Assembly (NCBI RefSeq): GCF_003634555.1
Contig: NZ_RBKS01000001.1
Span: forward strand, 496,001-560,000
DNA: 64,000 nt
DNA from: Frondihabitans australicus
Lineage (GTDB): Bacteria; Actinomycetota; Actinomycetes; Actinomycetales; Microbacteriaceae
Reading direction: 5' to 3'
The notes under the pieces are model-generated. The model had not been told where the DNA came from. It was given only the letters and a program-made list of their open reading frames with translations, and made no database searches. Both the position numbers and the translations under genes were made by a program. Shown piece after piece: positions 35,184 to 44,628 of this stretch (position 1 is the stretch's first letter; every line of letters begins with the position of its first letter).

Positions 35184-35564
35184 ATGACGAACATCACGGG
35201 ATATGAGCTACCTTTCGATCTCGACCTCACCGGCGAAGAACGGGCGCTGCTCAGGCGCGGTCTGAACGAATGGGGAGGACCGGCCCGACCGACGGACGCC
35301 TTGGCTGTGATGCTCGGATTCGCTGACAAGAATGACCTGTGGCGTTCGGGCGAGTACCTGAGGAAACTGCTGCAAGCGCAGGAATCGATGACGGCGACGG
35401 ACTGGCACCGGATTCTCTTTGCTGTCGAGGTCGTCTTCGTCAGCGATCGTTGGGGTTCCGGTTGGGACTGGAGCATCACAACGGGTTTCTCGGACGAGGC
35501 GACTATTGGCATCCTCCGGAGCATCCAGCGCAAACTCAGCCGAAGGCTGCGCAGCCTGAATTAA
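35184..35564 (+). CDS. Unknown small protein, paralogue B
   Basis: 126 residues. 'LTGEERALLRRGLNEWGG', 'DALAVMLGFADKNDLW', 'TDWHRILFAVEVVFVSDRWG' and 'SDEATIGILRSIQRKLSRRL' align with paralogue A at 34443-34823. It differs mostly in the N-terminal dozen residues and the first linker. The ATG at 35184 has AGAGG upstream. Its stop overlaps the end of the convergent Fic-like gene by 4 bp. The pattern 'A - X - B' with A and B homologous suggests tandem duplication of one partner of X. Confidence 0.7.
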   Translation: MTNITGYELPFDLDLTGEERALLRRGLNEWGGPARPTDALAVMLGFADKNDLWRSGEYLRKLLQAQESMTATDWHRILFAVEVVFVSDRWGSGWDWSITTGFSDEATIGILRSIQRKLSRRLRSLN

Positions 35565-36373
35565 ATTGGCCCCACGCCGGCCGCACCCGGGTACAGACCG
35601 ACGAGGAATGCGACGTGATCGGTCAGGTCGCCCGACCGGAGCGCGGCCACGACGACGTCCTCGTAGTCGGCCTTGAGGGCTGCGGGCACGAGGATGGCAT
35701 CGAAGCCGTGCGACAGGAGGACCGCGTTCATGACGTACCGGCCCGTGCGCTTGTTGCCGTCGAGGTAGAACTGCTCGTAGGCGGCGAAGGCCGCCCACGT
35801 GGCACCGCGGAGCACCGGATGCTCGATCGCGAGGATCCTGCGCAGTCCCGCATCGAAGACGCCGTGCGTGAGTCGCGCGTCTAGGGCGCGGAACCGCTCG
35901 CCGCGGCCGAGAGCGACGAGCGGCCCCTCGTACTGCGCACGCTGATCGCCCCGGAAGGCCGTCGACTTCAAGCCGAGATGCGCCGAGATGAACAGGTGGA
36001 GGTCGTCGGAGATCTGCTGGCCCGGCTCGATCTCACCCGTCTGCACCCGATCGATGAGGAAGCCCACGGCCCGCTGCATGTCGCGGACCTGGAACTCCTC
36101 GCCCTCGGTGTGCCCGGGCACATGCGTGCCTCCCATGACCTCGACGATCTCGGGCTCGGTGTACGAGATCCCTTCGAGCCACGCGTCGTTGAACACGGCG
36201 CCGGTCTGCCGGTCGCGGAAACGGGCGACGACCTCGGGCACGGTTCGCTGGGTGGCACGTTCGATGTCGATGCCGTCGAGGTCCCAGGAGGGCTCGGGGA
36301 CGGCGATGACGTCAGCAGGAGCCGACGGAAACCGCGCGAGCAGGGCGTCCCAGTCGACCGTCGACTCACTCAC
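35561..36373 (-). CDS. Fic/Doc-fold protein with altered catalytic motif
   Basis: 270 residues. The Fic core is recognised by 'QFYLDGNKRTGRYVMNAVLL' (about 201-220), the counterpart of the canonical HxFx(D/E)GN(G/K)Rxx motif. At the position of the catalytic His the sequence has Gln201, whereas the phosphate-binding Asp205-Gly-Asn-Lys-Arg part is kept. Canonical Fic enzymes AMPylate (and Doc phosphorylates) targets using that His, so this member may be inactive or catalyse something else. The GTG at 36373 overlaps the XRE gene stop by 4 bp, so the two are a co-translated pair resembling a toxin-antitoxin unit. Confidence 0.82.
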   Translation of the reverse strand: MSESTVDWDALLARFPSAPADVIAVPEPSWDLDGIDIERATQRTVPEVVARFRDRQTGAVFNDAWLEGISYTEPEIVEVMGGTHVPGHTEGEEFQVRDMQRAVGFLIDRVQTGEIEPGQQISDDLHLFISAHLGLKSTAFRGDQRAQYEGPLVALGRGERFRALDARLTHGVFDAGLRRILAIEHPVLRGATWAAFAAYEQFYLDGNKRTGRYVMNAVLLSHGFDAILVPAALKADYEDVVVAALRSGDLTDHVAFLVGLYPGAAGVGPI

Positions 36374-37137
36374 GACGCGAGCCGGACGTCGTCGATGCTG
36401 GCCGCGAGGACGCGGCTCAGCGGCCCTGCGTCGCCGCCGTCCGCGCACACGACGAGTGCGCGGCGGTACTCCGCCGCGAGGCGGTAGGGGGGATAGACCC
36501 ACGCGTAGCCGTGGTGGACCAGGAGCCCGTTCGCACGTGTGGAGGCAAGAGTGGCGTCCGCCCCGGCCGTGAGGGCTCGCGCGAGCCAGTCGAGGGCTCG
36601 CGCCACGGGCGCCAGCGTCGGCCTGTCGGCGACGAGCGAGCCGTTCACGACGGCCGTGAGGGCGCGGGGCTCGGCGGCTCCGGCGGCATCAAGCGTCTGA
36701 CGGATCGAGCGGGCGATCAGCTGAGCGCGCCGAACATCCACGGGGTCGCCGGCGACCGACCAGCCGTCGACGATCGTCTTGATCGCGCCCCAGGTCAGGT
36801 CGAGTCGCTCGGCGGTGGCATACGCCTCGACGATCTCTGCGGTCTCGCGGCGAGTTCGGGCGATCGACGTCTCGCGGCCGACGCGGGCCGTCTCGATGGC
36901 GGCGACGGCGTCGACATCGAGGGGCGGACGCCACGAGGCGGGTTCGGTTGCGAGCGAGACGGGCGCCAGCGTACGGCCGAGGGCGCGCAGGATCCGGTCG
37001 GCGGTGTCGATGCGCGGTTGCTTGCGGTTGGTCTCGTAGTCGGTGATGGCTGCACGAGACGTGTGGGACCGCTCGGCGAGCTCGGCGATCGAGACGCCGG
37101 CGCGCTCGCGGGCGTCACGCAGATCGTCGCCGAACAT
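36370..37137 (-). CDS. XRE-family regulator partnered with the Fic-like protein
   Basis: 255 residues. An N-terminal helix-turn-helix (about 1-60) with 'AGVSIAELAERSHTSRAAITDYE' is followed by a long helical C-terminal domain of unknown fold. The ATG at 37137 has AGGAGGA seven bases upstream. A symmetrical TGTACTC-N4-GAGTACA operator lies at 37147-37164, immediately before the RBS, so autoregulation is likely. By position and coupling it is the probable antitoxin or regulator of the Fic-like protein; its large C-terminal domain is unusual for a simple antitoxin. Confidence 0.8.
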   Translation of the reverse strand: MFGDDLRDARERAGVSIAELAERSHTSRAAITDYETNRKQPRIDTADRILRALGRTLAPVSLATEPASWRPPLDVDAVAAIETARVGRETSIARTRRETAEIVEAYATAERLDLTWGAIKTIVDGWSVAGDPVDVRRAQLIARSIRQTLDAAGAAEPRALTAVVNGSLVADRPTLAPVARALDWLARALTAGADATLASTRANGLLVHHGYAWVYPPYRLAAEYRRALVVCADGGDAGPLSRVLAASIDDVRLAS

Positions 37138-37146
37138 GCTTCCTCC

Positions 37147-37164
37147 TGTACTCGATTGAGTACA
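37147..37164 (-). promoter_or_regulatory. Operator of the XRE-Fic pair
   Basis: TGTACTC-GATT-GAGTACA: 7-bp perfect arms, 4-bp spacer, about ten bases upstream of the ATG at 37137. A TACAGT hexamer (minus strand) adjoins it as the likely -10. Confidence 0.55.
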
Positions 37165-37196
37165 CTGTAGCGCGGAAGGTCCTTGACAAGGTGGAT

Positions 37197-38414
37197 TTAC
37201 GCGGCGACGGGCGTCAGTCGCTGCTTCACCCACTGCGAGAACCGGTGCGCGGGCTTCTCGACCACGCGGTAGAACGCCCAGCCGACGACGAGGGAGAGCG
37301 GCACCGAGATGATGCCCGACCAGTCCTCGAGTCCGCGCGGCAGCAGCTGCGCGACGCCGACGACGATCGGCTCGTGGGTCAGGTAGAGGCTGAACGAGAT
37401 CATGCCAAGCCACCGGACGACGGGGGTGGTGAGGAATCGGCGGGCTCCGGCGCTCCCCAGGGCGATGAAGACGAAGAGGGCCGCGCCGAGCAGCACCGGG
37501 AAGGCGGTGACGCCCAGGAGCCGCGCGGGCAACACCGGGGCGAGCGTCCACCGCGCCGTGATGAGCAGCGACGCCACCACGGTGAGAGCGACCCAGGTGA
37601 CGGCCGTGCGCCGCCCGGGCTGCCGGTTGACGCGGTCGGCGAGCCCGGTGACGCGGGGGAGCGCCGCCGCGAAGAGGGCACCGATGCCGAACGCGGGCAT
37701 GTACTCGAGGCTGGGGTGGCTGGCGACGGCGACGGTCCCCAGGGCGCTCACGGCGCAGAGCACGAACGCCATCTGCAGCCAGCCGCGCTCCAGCTTCACG
37801 GCGACGAACACGTACAGGGGCAGGAGCAGGGAGAACCACATCTCCCACTGGAGAGACCACAGCGGCCCGTCGATGCTGTTCGCCCCGTCGAGGAGCACGG
37901 CGTCGCGGGCGATCTTGAGGAGGTTGATGCCCTCGGCGTGATCCTGCATGTAGGCCGCGGGGTCGTGCGCGAGCACCTGGCGGGGCAGCACGCTGATGAC
38001 GAGCAGGCACCACACGATCGCCGCGAAGACGGGCAGGTACAGGCGCAGCAGCCGCGACGGGTAATAGGCGCGCCAGGCGAACTTCGCCGCGCGCAGCACC
38101 GGCAGCGTGAGCACGAAGCCCTAGAGGATGAAGAAGACGAGCACCCCCTCGGTGCCCGAGAGCACGATGCGCAGCGGCGAGTAGTCGAACCAGGCCCAGG
38201 AGCCGGCACCTCGCCCGGTGAACTCGGGGTTCGAGAACTGCGGGACGACCATGACGGCGTGGTAGACGAGCACCATCAGCGCGGCGACGCCTCGGAGTCC
38301 GTCGAGGTTCTCGAACCGGCGCGGGGCGGCGACGGTCGAGGTGTGGGGCGATGCGGGCGCGGCGGTGCGCGCGCCCTCCGGGTCAGCGGTTCGGGCCGCT
38401 TCGGGTGGGGTCAC
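37197..38414 (-). pseudogene. Membrane acyltransferase family 3, interrupted by an in-frame amber codon
   Basis: The reading frame runs from a leaderless GTG at 38414 (six bases after TAAGTT) to 37197, about 404 residues, broken only by TAG at 38121-38123. The N-terminal part has the acyltransferase_3 signature 'FENLDGLRGVAALMVLVYHA'. The stop falls within 'EGVLVFFIL*GFVLTLPVL', exactly where the family has Ser in 'FF(V/I)LSGF'. A single change from TCG would produce it. The downstream half ('WSLQWEMWFSLLLPLYVFV', 'YLTHEPIVVGV') shows no decay. It is therefore a very recent pseudogene, a sequencing error, or a read-through gene. Confidence 0.85.
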
Positions 38415-38420
38415 GCCCTA

Positions 38421-38426
38421 AACTTA
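38421..38426 (-). promoter_or_regulatory. Leaderless promoter -10 hexamer TAAGTT
   Basis: On the minus strand TAAGTT ends six bases before the GTG at 38414. Confidence 0.5.
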
Positions 38427-38475
38427 AGGTGTCCTCAGAAAAGGGGACAGGCCCCGAACGGGGGGCTGGCCCCCG

Positions 38476-38533
38476 GCGACAAAACGCGACAGCTGCGACG
38501 CCGAGACGCGTCGCAGGTGTCGCGTTTTGTCGC
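38476..38533. repeat. Dispersed long palindrome, copy 2 (probable terminator)
   Basis: 26-bp arms 38476-38501 and 38508-38533 with one mismatch; centre CGAGAC. It lies 12 bp beyond the stop of the RamB-like gene on the minus strand. Arm sequence is essentially identical to the copies at 29125, 44559 and 63930. Confidence 0.9.
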
Positions 38534-38545
38534 GCGCGGCGGGGC

Positions 38546-39988
38546 TCAGACCGACGCGGCGTGCCGATCGAGGAACTCGTACACCTCCGAGTCGTCGATG
38601 CCGGGGAACGTCCCGGTGGGCAGCGGCGACAGGATGTGCGCGTGCAGCCGTGCGCTCGGCCACGACTGGTCCTCCCAGCGTTCCGCCAACGACGCGGGTG
38701 CCCGTCGGCAGCACGACTCGTCCGGGCAGGTCGAGGCCCCTCGCGAGGTCGTCTCGCGCCCCCGGAACCACTTCGCGTCGGCGAACGGCACGCCGGTCGT
38801 GATCGAGAACGCCCCGTCGGCCGTCGTGCCGGTCTGCGTCGAGCACCAGAACGTGCCGGCCGGGGTGTCGTTGTACTGGTAGAGCTCGGTGGTGCCGTTG
38901 TCGCGGTCGAACGCCGTTCGGGCGCTCCACTTGCGGCACACGATCTGGCCTTCGATCGCCCCGGTCACGTCGACCGGCAACGGCAGGCCGTCGTTCTCGT
39001 ACGCCTTCTGGATCGCGCCGTCGTCGGTGATGCGCAGGAAGTGCATCGTGAGGTCGAGGTGCGACGTGGCGAGGTTGGTGAGGCGCAGGGCGGCGGACTC
39101 CTGCGTCACGCCGAACGCGTCGCGGAAGTCGGCGACCGAGAGGTTCTTCTCCTTCTTCGCCTCGGTGAGGAACGCGACCGCCGCCGTGCGAGGCATGAGG
39201 CAGCACGCGGCGAAGTAGTTGATCTCGAGCCGCTGCCGCAGGAACTCGGCGTAGTCGCCCGGCCGTTGATGTCCGAGCACCCGGTGCGCCATCGCCTGCA
39301 GTGCCATCGAGCGCAGGCCGTGGCCGCCGGGAATCGAGGCCGGCGGCAGGTAGATGCGGCCGTTCGCGAGGTCGGTCACCGAGCGGGCGGAGTGGGGGAG
39401 GTCGTTCACGTAGACGAGCGAGAACCCGAGCTCCTCGGCCATGACCTGCACCGACCGGTGCGAGAGGGCGCCGCGGACGTGGCCGCTGCGGCGGACGAAG
39501 TCCTCTGCGACCTCTTCGATCGCGGGGATGTAGTTGTCCTCCGCCCTCATGCGCAGCCGGATCTCCGTGTTCGCGCGCCTCGCCTCCTCCGGCGTCGCGA
39601 TCGCGAGCCGGCCTCGCCGTTCGAGCTCCCGGTGCAGCCCGACGATCGCCTCGAGCGTCTCGGAGGGGGTGCCCGCGGTCGGCTTGATCTGCGGGAGGCC
39701 GAGGGAGCCGTAGAGCTGCCCCGCCTGGATCCTGCTCACCTCGATCTCGAGGGCCGAGCGCGGGTCGGGGGCCTCGGGCCGCAGCAGGTCGGCTGTCGTG
39801 ACGCCGAGCGACTCGGCGATGCGCCCGAGCAGGGAGACCCGGGGCTCGCGTCGGCCGTTCTCGAGAAGGGAGAGCTGGCTCGGCGAGATGCCGACCTGCT
39901 CGCCGAGGTCGGAGAGGGTGAGTGACCGGGCCGTGCGGTAGTGCCGGATCCGGTGACCGAGGGTGGAGACATCGCCATCGAGTGCCAT
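38546..39988 (-). CDS. ramB: XRE-ImmA/IrrE regulator, RamB/short-chain-acyl-CoA-responsive type
   Basis: 480 residues. N-terminal helix-turn-helix '[23 protein letters not shown]'; central ImmA/IrrE peptidase-like domain with '[15 protein letters not shown]'; and a C-terminal domain with Cys residues ('[10 protein letters not shown]', '[14 protein letters not shown]') as in RamB and the ScfR/MccR group. In Corynebacterium RamB controls acetate and glyoxylate metabolism; relatives sense short-chain acyl-CoA. Start ATG at 39988. It is divergent from pckG-gapB-glpX, which makes that operon the likely target. Because the annotation is by family resemblance, the specific effector is inferred. Confidence 0.85.
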   Translation of the reverse strand: MALDGDVSTLGHRIRHYRTARSLTLSDLGEQVGISPSQLSLLENGRREPRVSLLGRIAESLGVTTADLLRPEAPDPRSALEIEVSRIQAGQLYGSLGLPQIKPTAGTPSETLEAIVGLHRELERRGRLAIATPEEARRANTEIRLRMRAEDNYIPAIEEVAEDFVRRSGHVRGALSHRSVQVMAEELGFSLVYVNDLPHSARSVTDLANGRIYLPPASIPGGHGLRSMALQAMAHRVLGHQRPGDYAEFLRQRLEINYFAACCLMPRTAAVAFLTEAKKEKNLSVADFRDAFGVTQESAALRLTNLATSHLDLTMHFLRITDDGAIQKAYENDGLPLPVDVTGAIEGQIVCRKWSARTAFDRDNGTTELYQYNDTPAGTFWCSTQTGTTADGAFSITTGVPFADAKWFRGRETTSRGASTCPDESCCRRAPASLAERWEDQSWPSARLHAHILSPLPTGTFPGIDDSEVYEFLDRHAASV

Positions 39989-40003
39989 GTGCTTGACGAT
40001 AGC

Positions 40004-40023
40004 GAAAGATCGTCGATTCTTTC
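40004..40023. promoter_or_regulatory. Candidate RamB operator
   Basis: Inverted repeat GAAAGA-N8-TCTTTC in the 121-bp divergent gap between ramB and pckG. It does not match the published RamB consensus closely, so assignment rests on symmetry and position. Confidence 0.35.
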
Positions 40024-40109
40024 CAGTGATTTCTTCGCAGGATCCGCGCAAACCGCCGAAGGATGAAAGCGCAGGGCGAAGCAGCCCGATCTTCTTGGAG
40101 GGGTCATCG

Positions 40110-42032
40110 ATGATCAGCAATCCGAATCCGCGCTACCGCACGACCGAGAACGTCGTGGCCGGCGCCCCGCGAGTCCGTCTCGACGCCTGGGTGGCCGAGA
40201 TCGCGGCCCTCACGCAGCCCGACCGCGTCGTGTGGTGCGACGGATCGGACGCCGAGCGAGAGCGCCTCACCGCTGAGATGGTGGCCGAGGGCAAGCTCAT
40301 CGCCCTCGACCCGGTGAAGCGCCCGAACAGCTACCTCGCCCGCACGTCGGACGACGACGTCGCGCGCGTGGAGAGCCGCACCTTCATCTGCTCGATCGAC
40401 GAGGCCGACGCCGGCCCGACGAACAACTGGCGGGCGCCGTCCGTGATGAAGCAGGAGCTGACCGACCTCTTCCGCGGCAGCATGCGGGGTCGCACGATGT
40501 ACGTCGTCCCCTTCGCGATGGGGCCCGACGGCTCGGAGCTCACCCGCCTCGGCGTCGAGGTCACCGACAGTCCCTACGTCGTGCTCTCGATGGCGATCAT
40601 GACGCGTGTCGGAGCCCGCGTGCTCCGCGAGATCGAGGCAGGCACGCCGTGGGTGGCCACCCTGCACAGCGTCGGCTATCCGCTGGTCGACGCCGACGGG
40701 CAGACCCGCGATGACGTCGAGTGGCCGTCGAACGAGATGAAGTACATCGCCCAGTTCCCCGACTCCCGCGAGATATGGTCGTTCGGCTCGGGCTACGGCG
40801 GCAACGCCCTCTTGGCGAAGAAGTGCTTCGCCCTCCGCATCGCGTCGGTGATGGCCCGCGACGAGGGCTGGCTCGCCGAGCACATGCTGCTCATCCGCCT
40901 GAACTCGCCGAAGGGCCGCAGCTACCACGTGGCCGCCGCGTTCCCCTCCGCCTGCGGCAAGACGAACCTGGCGATGCTCAAGCCGACCCTGCCGGGCTGG
41001 AGCGTCGAGACCATCGGCGACGACATCGCCTGGATGAAGAAGGGCTCCGACGGGCGGCTCCACGCGATCAACCCCGAGGCGGGATTCTTCGGCGTGGCCC
41101 CCGGCACCGGCCCGACGTCGAACCCCACCGCGATCGACACCGTCGCGAGCGACACGATCTTCACGAACGTCGCCCTCACCGACGACGGCGACGTCTGGTG
41201 GGAGGGCCTCACCGACGAACCGCCGGCGCACCTCATCGACTGGCGGGGTGACGACTGGGTCGCAGGATCCGAGACCCCCGCGGCGCACCCCAACTCGCGC
41301 TTCACCGTCTCCCTCGACAACTGCCCGCAGCTCGCCGCCGACGCGCACGAGTCGGTGCCCATCGACGCCATCCTCTTCGGCGGTCGCCGCGCGACGAACC
41401 TCCCGCTCGTGGCGCAGGCGCGCGACTGGACTCACGGCGTCTTCCTCGGCGCCACCATCTCGTCCGAGCAGACGGCCGCCGCCGAGGGGACGGTCGGCGA
41501 GCTGCGCCGCGACCCGTTCGCGATGCTGCCGTTCTGCGGCTACGACATGGCGGACCACTGGTCGCACTGGCTCGACGTCGGCCGCGAGCTCGGTCGCAGG
41601 GCTCCTGCGATCTTCCAGGTCAACTGGTTCCGCAAGGGCGACGACGGGGGCTTCCTCTGGCCGGGCTTCGGCGAGAACTCGCGCGTGCTCGACTGGATCA
41701 TCCGCCGGGTCGAGAAGGAGGTCGCGTTCGTCGAGTCGCCCGCCGGCCGCCTGCCGCGTCCGGGCGATCTCGACCTGGACGGCATCGACGTCTCGGACGA
41801 CGCGCTCGAGCAGCTCTTCCACATCGACGCCGACGCCTGGCTCGACGAGCTCGGCCTCACCGAGGAGTTCTTCGATACGTTCGGCGAGCGGGTCCACCCC
41901 GACCTCCGCGGCGTGCTGCGGTCGCTGCGGTACGAGCTGCAGCGGGAGGCGCGCATCCACGCCGCCCGCACGCTGGTCGAGTCGGCGGGCGGCTCGCTGG
42001 CGGCGCGCGAGTCGGACGAGGCGGCGGCCTGA
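40110..42032 (+). CDS. pckG: Phosphoenolpyruvate carboxykinase (GTP)
   Basis: 640 residues, slightly longer than the usual ~610. Converts oxaloacetate and GTP to PEP, CO2 and GDP, the entry to gluconeogenesis. Signatures are '[13 protein letters not shown]' (kinase-1a/P-loop with the active-site Cys), '[11 protein letters not shown]' and '[22 protein letters not shown]' (nucleotide and metal binding). The ATG at 40110 has TTGGAGGGG seven to ten bases upstream. The extra length is in the C-terminal tail after '[19 protein letters not shown]'. It overlaps gapB by 1 bp (TGATG). Confidence 0.96.
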   Translation: MISNPNPRYRTTENVVAGAPRVRLDAWVAEIAALTQPDRVVWCDGSDAERERLTAEMVAEGKLIALDPVKRPNSYLARTSDDDVARVESRTFICSIDEADAGPTNNWRAPSVMKQELTDLFRGSMRGRTMYVVPFAMGPDGSELTRLGVEVTDSPYVVLSMAIMTRVGARVLREIEAGTPWVATLHSVGYPLVDADGQTRDDVEWPSNEMKYIAQFPDSREIWSFGSGYGGNALLAKKCFALRIASVMARDEGWLAEHMLLIRLNSPKGRSYHVAAAFPSACGKTNLAMLKPTLPGWSVETIGDDIAWMKKGSDGRLHAINPEAGFFGVAPGTGPTSNPTAIDTVASDTIFTNVALTDDGDVWWEGLTDEPPAHLIDWRGDDWVAGSETPAAHPNSRFTVSLDNCPQLAADAHESVPIDAILFGGRRATNLPLVAQARDWTHGVFLGATISSEQTAAAEGTVGELRRDPFAMLPFCGYDMADHWSHWLDVGRELGRRAPAIFQVNWFRKGDDGGFLWPGFGENSRVLDWIIRRVEKEVAFVESPAGRLPRPGDLDLDGIDVSDDALEQLFHIDADAWLDELGLTEEFFDTFGERVHPDLRGVLRSLRYELQREARIHAARTLVESAGGSLAARESDEAAA

Positions 42033-43546
42033 TGGCGGCGCGCGACGAGCTCGACGACACCCTCGAGCTCGCCTGGTCGGACCGCCTCGCGGCGGCGGAG
42101 AGCATGATCCCGATCATCGGCCGCCTGCACCGCGAGTCGGGCGTGGTCGTGTCGCTCCACGGTCAGCCCCTGCTCGGCCAGTCGCCGATCGGCATCGTCA
42201 AAGCCCACCGCTTCACGCGCCGGGTGGAGGAGACCGAGGTCCCTCTGGTCGAGACGCTGGCCGTGCTCACCGAGCTCGCGCGCGCCGACCTCGGGCCCGC
42301 CTCCGTCGACGTCGCGGAGCTCGCACAGCGATTCCGGCAGGAGGGCGGCGGGACGACCCTCGCCGACTACCTGCGCGACGAGTTCTTCCTCGCCGGTCGG
42401 CCCGCCGCGGCAGCCGTGGAGGCCGCCGCCGCAGCCTCGTCGCCGTCGTCCAAGCAGGACGTCGTGCTCTACGGCTTCGGCAGGATCGGCCGCATGCTCG
42501 CCCGCATCCTCATCGAGCGGGCCGGCGCGGGATCGACGCTCGCACTCCGCGCCGTCGTCGTGAAGCGCCGCGGCGAGCACGACATCGTCAAGCGCGCCAG
42601 CCTGCTCCGCCGCGACTCGATCCACGGGCCGTTCGAGGGCACGATCACCGTCGACGAGGCGAACGACGTGATCATCGCCAACGGCACCAGGATCCAGTTC
42701 CTCTACTCGGACTCGCCGGCCGAGGTCGACTACGCAGCGCATGCGATCCATGACGCGATCGTCGTCGACAACACGGGCCGGTGGCGGGACCGCGCGGGGC
42801 TCTCACAGCACCTCCAGAGCTCGGGAGCCTCGCGCGTCATCCTCACCGCACCGGGCAAGGGCGACGTGCCGAACGTCGTCCACGGGATCAATCACGAGCT
42901 CGCCTCGGGCGAGACGATCGTCAGCGCCGCCTCCTGCACGACGAACGCGATCGTGCCCGTGCTGCAGGTGATGTCGGATCGCTTCGGCATCCGGCACGGG
43001 CACGTCGAGACGGTCCACTCGTTCACGAACGACCAGAACCTCGTCGACAACTTCCACTCGGGCGACCGCCGGGGGCGCGCCGCCGGGCTGAACATGGTGA
43101 TCACCGAGACGGGCGCGGCGAAGGCCGCCGAGAAGGCGCTGCCGGAGCTCGCCGGTCGTCTCACCGCGAACGCCGTGCGCGTCCCGACCCCGAACGTCTC
43201 CCTCGCGATCCTGCACCTCTCGCTCGAGACGGTCGTGTCACGCGACGACGTGAACGCCGTGCTCCGGGAGTCGTCGCTCTCCGGGCCCCTGCGTCGCCAG
43301 ATCGACTACATCGAGTCGCCCGAGGTCGTGTCGACGGACTTCCGCGGATCCCGGCGCGCAGGAGTCGTCGACGGTCTGGCGACCATCGGCACCGGCGACG
43401 GCCACGTCGTGCTCTACGTCTGGTACGACAACGAGTCGGGCTACAGCCGTCAGGTCGTGCGCGTGCTGCGCGAGATGGTCGGCGGCGACAGCGTCACGAT
43501 CCCGGCGCCTCGCGCCACCGCACTGAAGGAAGGCGTCACCGCATGA
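42032..43546 (+). CDS. gapB: Glyceraldehyde-3-phosphate dehydrogenase with N-terminal extension (GapB/Gap2 type)
   Basis: 504 residues. The last ~360 form a full GAPDH: '[17 protein letters not shown]' (Rossmann), the catalytic Cys in '[13 protein letters not shown]', '[14 protein letters not shown]', and '[15 protein letters not shown]'. The first ~140 residues form an extra helical domain ('[20 protein letters not shown]') as in the corynebacterial GapB class, which works in the gluconeogenic direction and can use NADP. The residues after the Rossmann core ('[10 protein letters not shown]') do not allow a firm cofactor call. Translation couples to pckG by TGATG and to glpX by ATGA. Confidence 0.92.
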   Translation: MAARDELDDTLELAWSDRLAAAESMIPIIGRLHRESGVVVSLHGQPLLGQSPIGIVKAHRFTRRVEETEVPLVETLAVLTELARADLGPASVDVAELAQRFRQEGGGTTLADYLRDEFFLAGRPAAAAVEAAAAASSPSSKQDVVLYGFGRIGRMLARILIERAGAGSTLALRAVVVKRRGEHDIVKRASLLRRDSIHGPFEGTITVDEANDVIIANGTRIQFLYSDSPAEVDYAAHAIHDAIVVDNTGRWRDRAGLSQHLQSSGASRVILTAPGKGDVPNVVHGINHELASGETIVSAASCTTNAIVPVLQVMSDRFGIRHGHVETVHSFTNDQNLVDNFHSGDRRGRAAGLNMVITETGAAKAAEKALPELAGRLTANAVRVPTPNVSLAILHLSLETVVSRDDVNAVLRESSLSGPLRRQIDYIESPEVVSTDFRGSRRAGVVDGLATIGTGDGHVVLYVWYDNESGYSRQVVRVLREMVGGDSVTIPAPRATALKEGVTA

Positions 43547-44547
43547 CCCTGCTCGACCCCGTCGCACCCGCCACCCTGTTCACGCATCCCGATCGCAACC
43601 TCGGCATGGAGCTCGTCCGCGCCACGGAGGCGGCGGCCATCCGCTCCGCTCCGTGGATCGGCCGCGGTGAGAAGAACCTGGCCGACGGGGCGGCGGTCGA
43701 TGCGATGCGGAAGTTCCTCGGCACGGTCGACTTCGACGGCGTCGTGGTGATCGGCGAGGGCGAGAAGGACCATGCGCCGATGCTCTTCAACGGCGAGCAC
43801 GTCGGCACGGGCAACGGGCCCTCCTGCGACATCGCCGTCGATCCCATCGACGGGACCTCCCTGACGGCCGCCGGCCGTATGAACGCACTCTCGGTGATCG
43901 CCGTCTCCGACCGGGGCTCGATGTACGACCCGTCGGCCGTGTTCTACATGGACAAGATCGTCACCGGCCCCGAGGGGCGCGGGCTCATCGACCTCGACCT
44001 CCCGATCGGCGAGAACATCCGACGCCTCGCCGACGCCAAAGGCGTGACCGTGGGCGACATCGTCGTCGCGGTGCTCGACCGTCCCCGTCACGCCGGTTTG
44101 ATCGCCGACATTCGGGCTGCAGGAGCCGGCACTCGTCTGCTCCTGGACGGTGACGTGGCCGGTGGCATCAACGCCGCCCGCCCGGACTCGCGGATCGACA
44201 TGTGCGTCGGTGTCGGCGGCACGCCGGAGGGCATCATCACGGCGTGCGCGGTGAAGGCCCTCGGAGGTGTGATCCAGGGTCGGCTGAAGCCGAAGGACGA
44301 CGAGGAGCGGCAGAAGGCCCTCGATGCGGGCCACGACCTCGACCGGATCCTCGACCAGGACGACCTGGTGACGGGCGACAACACGTATTTCGTGGCGACG
44401 GGTGTGACGGACGGGGCGCTGGTCGCGGGGGTGCAGCGGAGCAACGGGATGATCCGGACGGAGTCGCTGATCCTGCGCTCGCACTCGGGCACCCAGCGTC
44501 GCGTGATCGCCGACCACCTCGAGTCGAAGTGGTACGGCGAGGACTGA
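43543..44547 (+). CDS. glpX: Class II fructose-1,6-bisphosphatase
   Basis: 334 residues, the normal GlpX length. Catalyses the last irreversible gluconeogenic step, fructose-1,6-bisphosphate to fructose-6-phosphate. Motifs are '[12 protein letters not shown]', '[14 protein letters not shown]', the metal site '[14 protein letters not shown]', and '[21 protein letters not shown]'. The ATG at 43543 overlaps the gapB stop (ATGA), with AAGGAAGG as RBS. It is the last gene of the operon and is followed 11 bp later by a perfect palindromic terminator. Confidence 0.96.
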   Translation: MTLLDPVAPATLFTHPDRNLGMELVRATEAAAIRSAPWIGRGEKNLADGAAVDAMRKFLGTVDFDGVVVIGEGEKDHAPMLFNGEHVGTGNGPSCDIAVDPIDGTSLTAAGRMNALSVIAVSDRGSMYDPSAVFYMDKIVTGPEGRGLIDLDLPIGENIRRLADAKGVTVGDIVVAVLDRPRHAGLIADIRAAGAGTRLLLDGDVAGGINAARPDSRIDMCVGVGGTPEGIITACAVKALGGVIQGRLKPKDDEERQKALDAGHDLDRILDQDDLVTGDNTYFVATGVTDGALVAGVQRSNGMIRTESLILRSHSGTQRRVIADHLESKWYGED

Positions 44548-44558
44548 CCCCGGTCACG

Positions 44559-44616
44559 GCGACAAAACGCGACACCTGCGACGTCTCAGAACGTCGCAGG
44601 TGTCGCGTTTTGTCGC
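44559..44616. repeat. Dispersed long palindrome, copy 3 (bidirectional terminator)
   Basis: Perfect 26-bp arms (44559-44584 and 44591-44616) around CTCAGA. It lies between the convergent glpX and NlpC/P60 stops, 11 and 12 bp away. Confidence 0.92.
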
Positions 44617-44628
44617 GGGGGCCAGCAG

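Noticed and set aside
38440-38475. GC-rich imperfect inverted repeats just upstream of palindrome copy 2
   Set aside because: Short G/C runs that pair by composition alone; no consistent stem.
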